64,000 nucleotides of DNA, from positions 930,001-994,000 of the forward strand of contig JAYQMT010000005.1 in the NCBI GenBank assembly GCA_038143955.1. Reading direction: 5' to 3'. The notes beneath the pieces were generated by a model. That model was not told the DNA's origin. It was given only the letters and a program-made list of their open reading frames with translations, and ran no database searches. Within the stretch, counting starts at the first letter, position 1; every line of letters begins with the position of its first letter. Position numbers and translations under genes: made by a program. Source of the DNA: Porticoccus sp038143955 (GTDB taxonomy: Bacteria; Pseudomonadota; Gammaproteobacteria; Pseudomonadales; Porticoccaceae). Positions 51,888 to 61,447 of the stretch are shown here, in pieces.

Positions 51888-52451
51888 TTAAGCACGACTT
51901 ATATATTCTCCAGTTCGTGTATCAACCTTTACAACTTCTCCTATATTCAAAAAAAGAGGCACTTTTATAATTGCGCCAGTACTCAAAGTAGCTGGTTTAG
52001 TTCCACCTTGAGCAGTATCGCCTTTTAAGCCAGGATCAGTATCTATAATTTCAAGCTCTACATGATTAGCTGGAGTTATTAATAATGGTGAACCATTATA
52101 AAGTGTCACCATTACTATATCCTGCTCCCTCAGCCACAACCGAGTATCTCCAATAACTTTTTTATCAGCTTGATGCTGGTTAAATGTGTCTGGCTCCATA
52201 AAATGCCAATAATCGCCATCGTTGTAAAGATATTGCATATCACATTCTGTTACATCAGCTCCTTCAAGAGACTCTCCAGATTTAAATGTTTTATCCCATA
52301 CTCGACCTGACTTTAAATTGCGTAAACGTACGCGACTAAAAGCTTGACCTTTACCAGGTTTTACAAATTCATTTTCTAAAATACTGCAAGGATCACCATC
52401 CAAAATTACTTTCAGACCGGAGCGAAATTCATTGGTAGAATAGTTAGACAT
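51888..52451 (-). CDS. efp: Elongation factor P
   Basis: Relieves ribosome stalling at polyproline. The start at 52451 (MSNYSTNEFRSGLKVI) places the modified lysine at position 34 in VKPGKGQAF, the same as E. coli. Three OB-like domains, 187 residues. It lies 24 bases before epmA on the same strand and 47 bases from the divergent epmB. The polyproline-type KP and AP repeats of tolA and the EEAPAV gene are possible in-window clients, but only inference. Confidence 0.96.
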   Translation of the reverse strand: MSNYSTNEFRSGLKVILDGDPCSILENEFVKPGKGQAFSRVRLRNLKSGRVWDKTFKSGESLEGADVTECDMQYLYNDGDYWHFMEPDTFNQHQADKKVIGDTRLWLREQDIVMVTLYNGSPLLITPANHVELEIIDTDPGLKGDTAQGGTKPATLSTGAIIKVPLFLNIGEVVKVDTRTGEYISRA

Positions 52452-52498
52452 TATTACCTCAGTGTTCAAATAAACTGTTTTTTTAAAAAGAGGTCACT

Positions 52499-53517
52499 AT
52501 GATAACCCGTTCCGTTGCATCTGTAGATAGTATTACGTGGCAAGAGCAAGTCTCTCAAAGCATCCATGATCCTAAAAAGCTTCTTGAATGGCTAGATTTA
52601 GATAATAAAACTATTGAAAGTCTGTTGGGTGGTTCCTTGAAAGCTAATTATAACTTTAAATTAAAAGCTCCTTATGCTTACTTAAGGCGTATTAAAAAAG
52701 GTGACCCTAATGATCCTCTTCTTAGGCAAATACTGCCCTCTGAAGAGGAGCTATATGCAGCTCGGGATATACTAAGGATCCTTTGGGTGAGGATAAAGCG
52801 AATTTAATACCTGGTTTAGTGCATAAGTATGAGGGGCGTATACTGCTTATTGTAAGTTCAAACTGTGCAGTAAATTGTCGTTACTGTTTTAGGCGTAGCT
52901 TTCCATACCAAGATAATAAATTAGGAATGAGTGAATGGCAGCAAGCACTAAAATACATCAATAAAAATGAAACTATTACTGAGGTTATTTTTAGTGGGGG
53001 TGACCCGCTCTCTATTAGTGATACCCAATTACTCTGGTTAACAGAAGAAATTGCAAAGATACCACATGTTCAGCGGCTAAGGGTGCATACAAGGCTTCCA
53101 GTTGTTATACCTGATCGTATTACAAAAGATTGCTTATTGTGGCTTACATCGACGCGCTTACTGACCTCACTTGTTATACACAGCAACCATCCTAAAGAAT
53201 TAGATGATACTGTGGGGGCTGCTCTTAAAAATCTCTCTGAAGCTGGTGTCATTTTACTAAATCAAACAGTTTTGCTTGCCGGCATCAATGATTCTATTGA
53301 CACTCTGCAAGAACTGAGTGAAAGACTTTATCAGATGAAAGTTCTACCTTACTACATACATCAGCTAGATAAGGTTGAGGGTGCCTCACACTTTGAAGTA
53401 AGTGATGAGATAGCCAAAAAATTGCTGGTTGGTCTCACAGCAAAACTTCCTGGATATTTAGTACCGAAGCTGGTTCGAGAAATAGCAGGAATGCCTAGCA
53501 AAGTGCCGCTGTCCTAG
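52499..53517 (+). CDS. epmB: L-lysine 2,3-aminomutase EpmB (one frameshift)
   Basis: Radical SAM and PLP enzyme making (R)-beta-lysine for EF-P. The radical SAM motif is CAVNCRYCFRR; other strings are EVIFSGGDPLSISDTQL and MKVLPYYIHQLDKVEGASHF. The N-terminal part (ITWQEQVSQSIHDPKKLLEW) is in a second frame; one G restored at 52776-52777 (RDPLGEDKANLIPGLVHKY) gives 339 residues. Confidence 0.94.
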
Positions 53518-53543
53518 ATGATTGACATAAATTTATTTAAAAA

Positions 53544-54764
53544 CTATATCCGACGTGAAGTGTCTCTGTCGCTGATACCCATTAGATAAAGAATTCCATC
53601 TAAGCCTACCTTAGATATAGATTGTTTGGCTGTTGCTTTTACTAAAGGTTTTGCTCTGAAGGCAATCCCTAAACCAGCTATACTCAGCATCGGAAGATCA
53701 TTTGCACCATCTCCTACTGCTATAACTTGCTCCAAGCATACATTTTCACCATCCGCAATTTCTTGTAGCAATATCGCTTTTCTTTCTCCATCAACAATTG
53801 TTCCAGAGATGTTACCAGTCACCTTCCCATCGAGTATTTCAAGTTTATTTGCATAAACATAGTCAATTCCCAATTTTTTTTGAATTCGAGAAGCAAAATA
53901 ATCGAACCCACCTGAAAGAATTGCAGTTTTATAACCTAATAGTTTGAGTGTAGACATTAAATCTTCTGCTCCCTCAGTAAGATTTAAACGGTGAAAAACT
54001 TTTTCGAGGATAGACTCATCCAACCCCTCAAGAAATCGGAGACGTTGACCAAAGCTTTCTTTAAAATCTATGTCGCCACGCATTGCTGCTGCTGTGATTT
54101 CAGAAACCTTGTCTCCAGCTTCAGTTTCTTTTGCAAGCTCGTCTATAACCTCAGAGTCAATTAGAGTTGAGTCCATGTCAAATACGACAACACGTCGATT
54201 ACGGCGAAAAATATTATCCTCCTGATAAGCTATATCAACTTCCATTTCACTTGACATCTCTAATAGTGAGGATCGAAATTTATCTAGCTGACTAGGCACT
54301 CCGCGCAAAGATAACTCTACGCAAGATCTAATGCTATTTTCCATACGATCCAAAGGCACTCTTCCAGAAAGTCGGGTGATTTTATCGATATTAAGCTGAT
54401 GTTTTACTGTGACTGCAGAAACTTTAGCTATATGCTCAGCAGTAACTCTTCTTGAAAGAAGCGTAACAATATGACGAGGTTTACCTTGTTGTTCTACCCA
54501 GTGAGAATAACTTTTCTCGCTAATTTCCTGAAAACGCACTTTCACCGCAAAAGCATCAATGGAAGGTAAAATCTCACTTTTTATATAATCCAATTCACAT
54601 ACTGTTGGTGTTCTTGCCAATAACCCAAGATTTAAATTATCGTGAATCACAGACTGGCTTATATCTAAAATATCACATTCATGACGCATAAGAACCTCGG
54701 AGACAGCTTCTGTTATCCCAGGTTTATCTGCACCTGATATACTAATAAGTAAAATTTTTCTCAC
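53544..54764 (-). CDS. serB: Phosphoserine phosphatase SerB with ACT domains
   Basis: Last step of serine synthesis. Two ACT-like domains at about 1-170 (KILLISISGADKPGITEAVS) precede a HAD phosphatase domain with VVFDMDSTLIDSE, AILSGGFDYFASRI and VIAVGDGANDLPML. 406 residues, the long form seen in Pseudomonas. Converges on epmB (26-base gap) and diverges from the AhpA-like gene. Confidence 0.95.
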   Translation of the reverse strand: MRKILLISISGADKPGITEAVSEVLMRHECDILDISQSVIHDNLNLGLLARTPTVCELDYIKSEILPSIDAFAVKVRFQEISEKSYSHWVEQQGKPRHIVTLLSRRVTAEHIAKVSAVTVKHQLNIDKITRLSGRVPLDRMENSIRSCVELSLRGVPSQLDKFRSSLLEMSSEMEVDIAYQEDNIFRRNRRVVVFDMDSTLIDSEVIDELAKETEAGDKVSEITAAAMRGDIDFKESFGQRLRFLEGLDESILEKVFHRLNLTEGAEDLMSTLKLLGYKTAILSGGFDYFASRIQKKLGIDYVYANKLEILDGKVTGNISGTIVDGERKAILLQEIADGENVCLEQVIAVGDGANDLPMLSIAGLGIAFRAKPLVKATAKQSISKVGLDGILYLMGISDRDTSRRI

Positions 54765-54884
54765 AATTAATCCAGTATAAGCAATGAAAATCTATAGACG
54801 CAAGCGCATCCCATATCAGGTATTATAGAAAAGAGTACGTTAAGTTAACATAAATCTATAAAACTAACCTTATGGGAATTACCG

Positions 54885-56111
54885 GTGATGGGCAAGAATA
54901 AAAAATCTTACGCAAAAACATTACCCGTACTTGCTATATCATTTGCAATATTCATTGGTACTCTAGGTGCGCTAATTATAAATCAACAGATATCTGTAGT
55001 TGCCGACAAACAAGAGAAGTATTTAGGTAATACATTAGGTCTACAGCTAGCGAAAGCATCTAAAACCTAAAAAATAAATAAATATATATTAAGTCTCCAA
55101 ATAGAACTAGACGACATGTTAGCAATTGATGGTGTAGGTTACGTTGCAGTATATGATGCATCAAAAAAGATTTTGGCTAAAGCTAAAGGGGTCATTAAAA
55201 AAAATATACCGGATAATTTAGGGAGTAGATACACCAGCCCTATAACTATTGAAAATCAAATTGTAGGGTATGGACTAATTCGATTTTATGATGGTTTTTT
55301 TATAAACAACTTTCGAGCTATTAATATAACGATCGCCGTATTATTTGCTGGTATATTTTCAATACTAATATATGCGTCGGTAAAATCAGGTAAAATTCTT
55401 TCGCTTAGACTCAATCATATTATTGAGCAACTCCCTAGCGATGGTGATGAGGTCACAGATGAATTGAGTATGCTGGAAAACAGGCTTAAGCCTTTAATAT
55501 CCTCAAGAATTGGTTGCCAACCGTCTGAAACAGAAGAGCAATACGAAGAGTCAACAATTCTAGCTATTGAATGTAAAAACTTAACTATTTTAAAAACAAG
55601 AGTCAATCCTGAACATCTTGAATCATTAATGTATCAATTTGATGTTTTAATAAACGATGCTGCTGATATATATGGTGCCGATAGGCTCAATGCAGGCCAG
55701 CGTTGTATATACCTAAATTTTAAAGGTTATAACAATACTGATGAGCATCCTCTGAGGGCTTTATGTTGTTCTTCAGTAATACATCGATTAGGGGAAAAAT
55801 TATTGGACGCTCATGGTATAAAGTTAGAATTATCTAGCGCTATACTCACTGTAGAATATAAAAATTTTAAATCTCAATTATTACAAGAATCAGCTCGAGA
55901 AGATCATTTGAACTCACTTCAATCTATGCTTGACCAAGCAGTGGATGATGAAATATTGCTTGATAGAAAAACTAAAGACCATGAATCATTAGACGGGATA
56001 ACTTTATCACCACCAAGCGAAAAAAGCTTACTATTTAGAGTAGAAGAACTTAATCAAACATGCAGAAAACTAACTGGTCAGCAAATCGAAATATTAGGTC
56101 GCGATATTTAA
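54885..56111 (+). CDS. AhpA/YtjB-like membrane protein with in-frame stop
   Basis: Divergent from serB, the position of ytjB/ahpA in gammaproteobacteria. There is a first membrane helix (TLPVLAISFAIFIGTLGALII), a periplasmic segment with VGYVAVYDASKKILAKAKG, a second helix (ITIAVLFAGIFSILIYASV) and a cytoplasmic C-terminal part of about 230 residues. A TAA at 55068-55070 interrupts the frame at residue 62, after LAKASKT; the same frame continues without shift. The family is conserved but poorly characterised. The identification rests on synteny and topology. Confidence 0.7.
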
Positions 56112-56150
56112 TGACGTCAATTAATCTGCTCTATCCGATTTTTTGAATGA

Positions 56151-56974
56151 CTAACTAACTGAGCCAACTTCGAAATCTACCCCTTTTATATTTGCATCTT
56201 TAATTAATTGATGCGTATATTTTGACAACTCAATACGATGTCCAATCTCGATTAACATATCAGCGATATCCCCCTTCACTTGTTCAAATTCAAGTTGCTG
56301 TGGTGGTAATCTTTTTCAACTAAAACTATGTGGTAACCAAAATCAGATTTAATGGGCTTGTCATGTAGCCCTTTATCAAGATCAAATACTTCTTTTTCGA
56401 AATTTGGGGGGAATTGACCTCGAGCAACTCTTCCAAGAGAACCACCAGAATTCTTCGAGGGACACTGGGAGTGCTCATTAACTAAAAAATCAAATTTATC
56501 GATAGATTCTTTAAGGTTTTCTATGATGGACATAGCTAATTTTTTTGCTTCGCTTTTGCTATTTTTATCCTTCGAAGTAACACTTATCAAAATATGTTTC
56601 AGCTCTAACATCTCTTTAGTTAAAAAATCATTGGTATGAAGATCATAATATTTTTGACAGTCTTCCTCGGTAATTTCATCTGATCTTGCAACCTCTTTTG
56701 CTATTAACCTTGAAATTATTGTTTCTTCAATTGCAACATTACTATCCGGTGATAAATCTACATCTAATCCCAATTCCTTGGCTTTTTGTAACAATAATAA
56801 CTGGATTATCAATACTTCAGATGACTTTTTGATAATCTCATCTTGTGAACTAGATTCATGGTGTTGCATCTCGTGAATAATTTGATCAGGAGTAATAATC
56901 TCATCATTAACTGAGATTTGCTTGAGATTTTGTAACTGATTTTGTTTTTCTTTGTCTTCAGATGGAAAATTCAT
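56151..56974 (-). CDS. Cytoplasmic-type parvulin peptidyl-prolyl isomerase (one frameshift)
   Basis: Contains a PpiC/rotamase domain: ELKHILISVTSKDKN, CPSKNSGGSLGRVARGQFPP and FGYHIVLVEKD. An N-terminal helical part of about 110 residues precedes it. There is no signal peptide, so it is probably cytoplasmic, like the NifM-type parvulins. The frame breaks near 56315-56320; restoring one base continues LPPQQLEFEQVKGDIADML to TAG 56153-56151, 274 residues. It follows the HMG-CoA lyase gene. Client protein unknown. Confidence 0.85.
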
Positions 56975-57049
56975 ATCAAGTCTCTAATTCACTTATTATA
57001 TGTAAGAATCATTTCAATGCTGCAAAATACAATAAAACGCATTATCTTT

Positions 57050-57958
57050 TCAAGTAAATGCTGCAGAAACTTTTGATCCACTCTTTTTTCCTAATTTTTT
57101 TGAGATGAAAAGTCCTGCTTTTATCAATCCATTTAAGTTAATCTCATGCTTTATATTAAGACCATTAAGCATATAAATTAGATCTTCAGTTGCAACATTT
57201 CCAGGAGCTTTATATGTATCAGAGTTTTTTACATATGGGCAACCACCCAAACCAGAAACAGAGCTATCAAAAATAGATACGCCCATCGATAGAGCAGCAT
57301 AAATATTTACTAATGCCTGACTGTAAGTATCATGAAAATGGCCAGCAATACTATTAAGAGGAACCTTTGCTGATACTTTTTCTATAACCTGACAAATAAT
57401 ACCTGGTGTACCAACACCAGTAGTATCAGCTAAAGAAACTTCATAGCAACCCATTTGATAAAGTTCATTCGCCAAAACTGCCACTTTGGTTGGGCTTATA
57501 GCTCCTTCATAAGGGCATCCTGCTATACAAGAAATATAGGCGCGTGTTGGTATTTTTTTATCAGCAGCTAATTTAAGAACAGGCACAAAACGCGCTAAGC
57601 TCTCTTGAATCGAACAATTAGTATTTTTTTTACTGAAAGATTCTGAAGCTGAGGTGAAAATCGAAATCTCTTTAACGCCAGCTTCTATGGCTCGTTCAAA
57701 TCCTCTTAAATTTGGAACTAATGCTGAAAAATTAACGTTTTTTACACCTTTGATTCTAGCAAATACAGTATCGGTATTTGCCATTTGTGGTACCCATCTA
57801 GGATTAACGAAACTTCCAGCCTCTATAAAGGAAACACCAGCTGCAACTAAAAGATTAATGAACTCTATTTTCAAATCCGCAGAAACCAACTGGATTTCAT
57901 TTTGAAGCCCGTCTCTTGGGCTAACTTCAACAATTTTTACTCTCTTTGGTAATGTCAT
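57050..57958 (-). CDS. Hydroxymethylglutaryl-CoA lyase
   Basis: DRE-TIM family lyase that cleaves HMG-CoA to acetyl-CoA and acetoacetate, the last step of leucine breakdown. It starts MTLPKRVKIVEVSPRDGLQN. Other strings are CEVSLADTTGVGTPG preceded by Tyr, AGHFHDTYSQALVNIYAAL and the active-site-loop Cys in VSGLGGCPY. 302 residues, intact. The other leucine genes (liu-type) are not in the window. Confidence 0.93.
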   Translation of the reverse strand: MTLPKRVKIVEVSPRDGLQNEIQLVSADLKIEFINLLVAAGVSFIEAGSFVNPRWVPQMANTDTVFARIKGVKNVNFSALVPNLRGFERAIEAGVKEISIFTSASESFSKKNTNCSIQESLARFVPVLKLAADKKIPTRAYISCIAGCPYEGAISPTKVAVLANELYQMGCYEVSLADTTGVGTPGIICQVIEKVSAKVPLNSIAGHFHDTYSQALVNIYAALSMGVSIFDSSVSGLGGCPYVKNSDTYKAPGNVATEDLIYMLNGLNIKHEINLNGLIKAGLFISKKLGKKSGSKVSAAFT

Positions 57959-58063
57959 AAATACATTTTATCTTTTACATTAGCAAAGAGCATTAGATAT
58001 ATAATGTTATCATATGAGCTAGGCAAATTATTTAAATAAATTTTAGCTTATAGGGGTTGGTAT

Positions 58064-58783
58064 ATGAAAAAAAATACTGATGTTGTGTCTGCGGAAAGAG
58101 CTAACTGGAAATTTAATGGTGAACTAGTTAATGCGTTTGATGCCCATATCTCAAAATCAGTCCCCCTTTACAAAGAAGGGCATGATCTTATATGTGATAT
58201 GAGTGATTTTTTTATTAAACCAAAATCACTTTGTTATGAAATAGGCTGTTCCACAGGGACGCTCACACTGAAACTTGCAACCCATCATCAGAATAAACCG
58301 GAAGCTCATTTTATCGGTATAGATATAGAAAAGGATATGATAAAAAAAGCAGACGCTAAACTTGCTAAGGTGCAAGGCTTGAACGCATCTTTTCTTGCTG
58401 AAGATGTCATAGAGCTAGATATGCATGAAGCTGATTTAATTATATGTTATTACACTGTTCAGTTTATAAAAACCTCGGTGCGCCAGAATATAATTAATTC
58501 AATTTATGAGAAACTGAATTGGGGCGGAGCTCTATTTTTATTTGAGAAAGTGCGTGGAGCTGACGCTAGATTTCAGGATATCATAACCGCTTTATATAAT
58601 GATTATAAACTTCGCGCAGGTTATACCCCTGACGAAATAATTAATAAATCTAGGAGCCTTAAAGGTGTTTTGGAGCCATTTTCGACACAAGGCAATTTGG
58701 ATATGCTGAGAAGAGCAGGATTTGTTGACATTAATACCGTTCAAAAGTATCTATGTTTCGAGGGTTTTTTAGCAATCAAGTAA
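58064..58783 (+). CDS. CmoA-like SAM-dependent methyltransferase-fold protein
   Basis: Rossmann methyltransferase fold of 239 residues. YEIGCSTGTLTLKLA is motif I, FIGIDIEKDMIKKADAKL motif II, and the late strings CYYTVQFIKTSVRQNIINSI, FEKVRGADARFQDIITALYND and LRRAGFVDINTV track CmoA, the carboxy-SAM synthase. Motif I differs from the usual CmoA form (DLGCSLGAATL) and no cmoB is adjacent. It could be a CmoA paralogue or another trans-aconitate-type methyltransferase. Confidence 0.75.
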   Translation: MKKNTDVVSAERANWKFNGELVNAFDAHISKSVPLYKEGHDLICDMSDFFIKPKSLCYEIGCSTGTLTLKLATHHQNKPEAHFIGIDIEKDMIKKADAKLAKVQGLNASFLAEDVIELDMHEADLIICYYTVQFIKTSVRQNIINSIYEKLNWGGALFLFEKVRGADARFQDIITALYNDYKLRAGYTPDEIINKSRSLKGVLEPFSTQGNLDMLRRAGFVDINTVQKYLCFEGFLAIK

Positions 58784-58830
58784 TAGATTATTTGAATTCT
58801 AGAACTCTTTTCAGATTTAGTAAGTTATTT

Positions 58831-59441
58831 CTAGAGCTGCGATAAATATGTATCTAGTCTATTTGAATTCATAATAAAGGTCGATTTTTGTTTACTTGCT
58901 AAATCTTTCACCTCATTAAGATTAACCGCTTCGCCAACTTGAATAACTCCAACCATTGCCATCATCGCGTGGGGATCACATTGATATACATAGACTCCTT
59001 CTGTGTCTAAGGTAACACTGATATCCTGATTTAATTCACCAGCCCAACTGTTGGCACCACTGGGAATCATGCCATCTATAGAAACTGCGTTATGAGACAT
59101 ATCTGTTGCCTTGAAATGTATAGTATCTCCTTTTGAAACCTTGATAACAGCAGGCTCAAAAATCATATTTCCACCTGCGCCAGAATTTAACATTTTTACA
59201 ATATGTGCTGAGCCTTCAGAAAGCTCTACTTTTAGAGAAGATGGAGCGCTTGCAACCGCTGATAATGTTTCAGCTATATCCTTTTTAAAACTACAGTACC
59301 AATAGGAGTAAGTCGTTCAGCAATGTCTATTTCTTGTTGTGGGGTAAGTATCAATTCTTTTTCGTTTGAACCGCAACCTGCAATGCCCAAGAAAATTATC
59401 ATTACTGAAACAACCAAACCTATCTTTCTGTATTGACTCAT
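58831..59441 (-). CDS. Blue-copper (pseudoazurin/plastocyanin-like) lipoprotein (one frameshift)
   Basis: Start at 59441 (GGAG upstream; MSQYRKIGLVV). A hydrophobic signal ends in the lipobox IAGC followed by GSNEKE, so the protein is probably lipid-anchored. After a linker of about 80 residues comes a cupredoxin domain: MIFEPAVIKVSKGDTIHFKA, His in DMSHNAVSID and Cys, His, Met in VYQCDPHAMMAMVG. A short C-terminal tail follows. One base is missing at T5 59282-59286; corrected length is about 203 residues. It should shuttle electrons near the inner or outer membrane; partners are not in the window. Confidence 0.88.
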
Positions 59442-59791
59442 TTTCTTCTCCATTTTATTACTGGTAAATAGGACTATAAACTCAGATTTTTATTATACCG
59501 ATATAATCCTAAACCGTGAACGCTGTTTTACTATTTTATATACAATTATATAAACTTTTTGGGGTTGGGCTTGTTATTTTTATTAGAAAAAATTTGTAAT
59601 AACTAACCGCCCTTCTTATTTCTGGAAAAAAAGAGTAATTATGGCTATCATGCGTTCTTTGAAAATATTAACCAAAATAGTAACTTTAAAAGAAGTTGTC
59701 TCTTTAACATACTTCCCATAACTTGGTAAACGCATATATAACTATGCTTAAAATCTTTGTTATTTAACAAATACTCCGAGGAGAGTAGAAA
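59442..59791. other. 350-base intergenic region before sat
   Basis: Lies between the divergent lipoprotein gene and sat. Near the end GAGGAGAG (about 59778-59785) is the ribosome site for the GTG start of sat. A weak imperfect inverted repeat (GGGCTTGTTATT near 59567 and AATAACTAACCGCCC near 59599) is visible, with no T tail. I see no RNA gene, and no convincing -35/-10 pair. Confidence 0.45.
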
Positions 59792-60985
59792 GTGATTAAG
59801 CCTCATGGCTCAGAAAAACTAAACCCCCTGCTTGTAAGCGATACGATACGAAATAGAGAACTTCAGGAAGAGGGTGCCACTTTACCTTCATTGCTTCTTA
59901 ATTCTGCCGCTGCAGCCAACGCGATGATGCTGGGTGCAGGCTATTTTAATCCTCTTACTGGCTATATGGATCTTGAGGAAACAATCAGTGTCTCAAAAAA
60001 TCTACATATGAAGAATGGATTGTTTTGGCCAATCCCAATAATAAATATCACTAAGGATACCAGCGGCCTCAATGGTAAAAAACGTATCGCTTTAAGAGAC
60101 CCAAATATCACTGATAACCCAATAATAGCTATAATGGATATAGAAAATATTGAGCTAGTTACTGATGAGCAGATACAAATTATAGTGAAAGAAGTTTTTG
60201 GTACAATTGATATCTCACATCCGGGAGTGGCTACATTTTACGGCTTAGGAAACTATTTAATTTCAGGTAAAATTGAGGTATTAAATTTTAGTTATTTTAA
60301 AAAATGAGTTTCCAGATACTTTCAAAACTGCGCAGCAAATTCGGGATGAAATTAAAAACCGAGGCTGGAAAAATGTTGTCGCTTTCCAAACAAGAAATCC
60401 GATGCATAGGGCTCACGAAGAGCTATGTCATATGGCTATGGAGCGACTTAATGCAGACGGAGTAGTTGTCCATATGTTATTGGGAAAACTAAAAAAGGGG
60501 ATATACCAGCCCCTGTTCGAGATGCCTGTATCAGAAAAATGGTAGAATTATATTTTCCTGAAAATTCAGTTATGGTCAATGGGTATGGTTTTGATATGCT
60601 ATATGCTGGACCTAGAGAAGCTATCTTACATGCTATTTTTAGACAGAATATGGGTGCTACGCATTTAATTGTTGGCAGAGATCATGCTGGTGTAGGTGAC
60701 TATTATGGAGCATTTGATGCCCAAGAAATTTTTGATAACAGGGTTCCAGAGGGGTCTCTAAAAATAAAAATCTTTCCTGCTGATCACACTGCATACTCAA
60801 AAAAATTAAGTAAAGTAGTAATGATGAATGAAGTAGAAAATCATACGAAAGAAGACTTTATAATACTTTCAGGAACAAAGGTCCGACAAATGTTAAATGA
60901 AGGGATCGCTCCTCCTCCAGAGTTTTCTAGACCAGAAGTTGCTGAAATATTAATGAAATACTATCGTACAGAAAAAGCCAATTAA
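59792..60985 (+). CDS. sat: ATP sulfurylase, single-subunit Sat type (two frameshifts)
   Basis: Catalyses sulfate + ATP to APS + PPi, or the reverse in sulfur oxidisers. The catalytic string FQTRNPMHRAHEEL and GRDHAGVGDYYGAF are the Sat signatures; the N-terminal PUA-like part has LMLGAGYFNPLTGYM in similar form. GTG start with GAGGAGAG upstream. One extra A near 60299-60304 and a missing G near 60496-60500 split the gene; corrected, 397 residues. This is the homo-oligomeric type, not the CysDN type usual in gammaproteobacterial assimilation. No aprAB, cysC or cysH is adjacent. Confidence 0.93.
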
Positions 60986-61010
60986 TCATATCTATCAAAT
61001 AGCTATAAGT

Positions 61011-61415
61011 TTAAGTTTGCTCTAGTTCGACAAGAGTGCCGCACAAATTCTTAGGATGAAGAAATAAAACTGGTTTACCGTGTGCTCCAATTTGAGGCTC
61101 TCCAGTTCCGATAATAGTTAACCCTTGCGCAATACATCTGTCTTTTGCATTCAAAATATCCTCAACGCTATAACAAATGTGATGTATGCCCCCATTAGGA
61201 TTGCGTTCTAAATAACTTGCAACTGGAGAATTTTTTCCTATTGGGAGCAATAATTCTATTTTAGTGTTATCTAGCTCTACAAAAATTACACGTACACCGT
61301 GATCAGGAATATCAACTGGATCCGATACCTTTGCCCCAAGGGCAACATTATAAATCTCTACAGCCTTTTTTAGATCGGGAACTACAATAGCTATATGGTT
61401 AAGATTTCCGATCAT
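61011..61415 (-). CDS. mce: Methylmalonyl-CoA epimerase
   Basis: VOC-family metalloenzyme that interconverts the two methylmalonyl-CoA epimers. Metal-site strings are LNHIAIVVPDLKKAVEIY, TKIELLLPIGKNSPVASYL and GGIHHICYSVEDI, ending with KNLCGTLVELEQ. 134 residues. It lies 32 bases after meaB in the propionyl-CoA cluster. Confidence 0.95.
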   Translation of the reverse strand: MIGNLNHIAIVVPDLKKAVEIYNVALGAKVSDPVDIPDHGVRVIFVELDNTKIELLLPIGKNSPVASYLERNPNGGIHHICYSVEDILNAKDRCIAQGLTIIGTGEPQIGAHGKPVLFLHPKNLCGTLVELEQT

Positions 61416-61447
61416 AATACATCCCTTTCATTAGATAAATTTTTTTA

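Noticed and set aside
59560..59615. Hairpin as terminator or riboswitch before sat
   Set aside because: The inverted repeat is imperfect, has a long AT-rich loop and no T tail, and no known riboswitch pattern is visible.
59792..60540. Two or three separate small sat-related genes
   Set aside because: The intervening bases code the catalytic FQTRNPMHRAHEEL segment in a third frame, so it is one broken gene.
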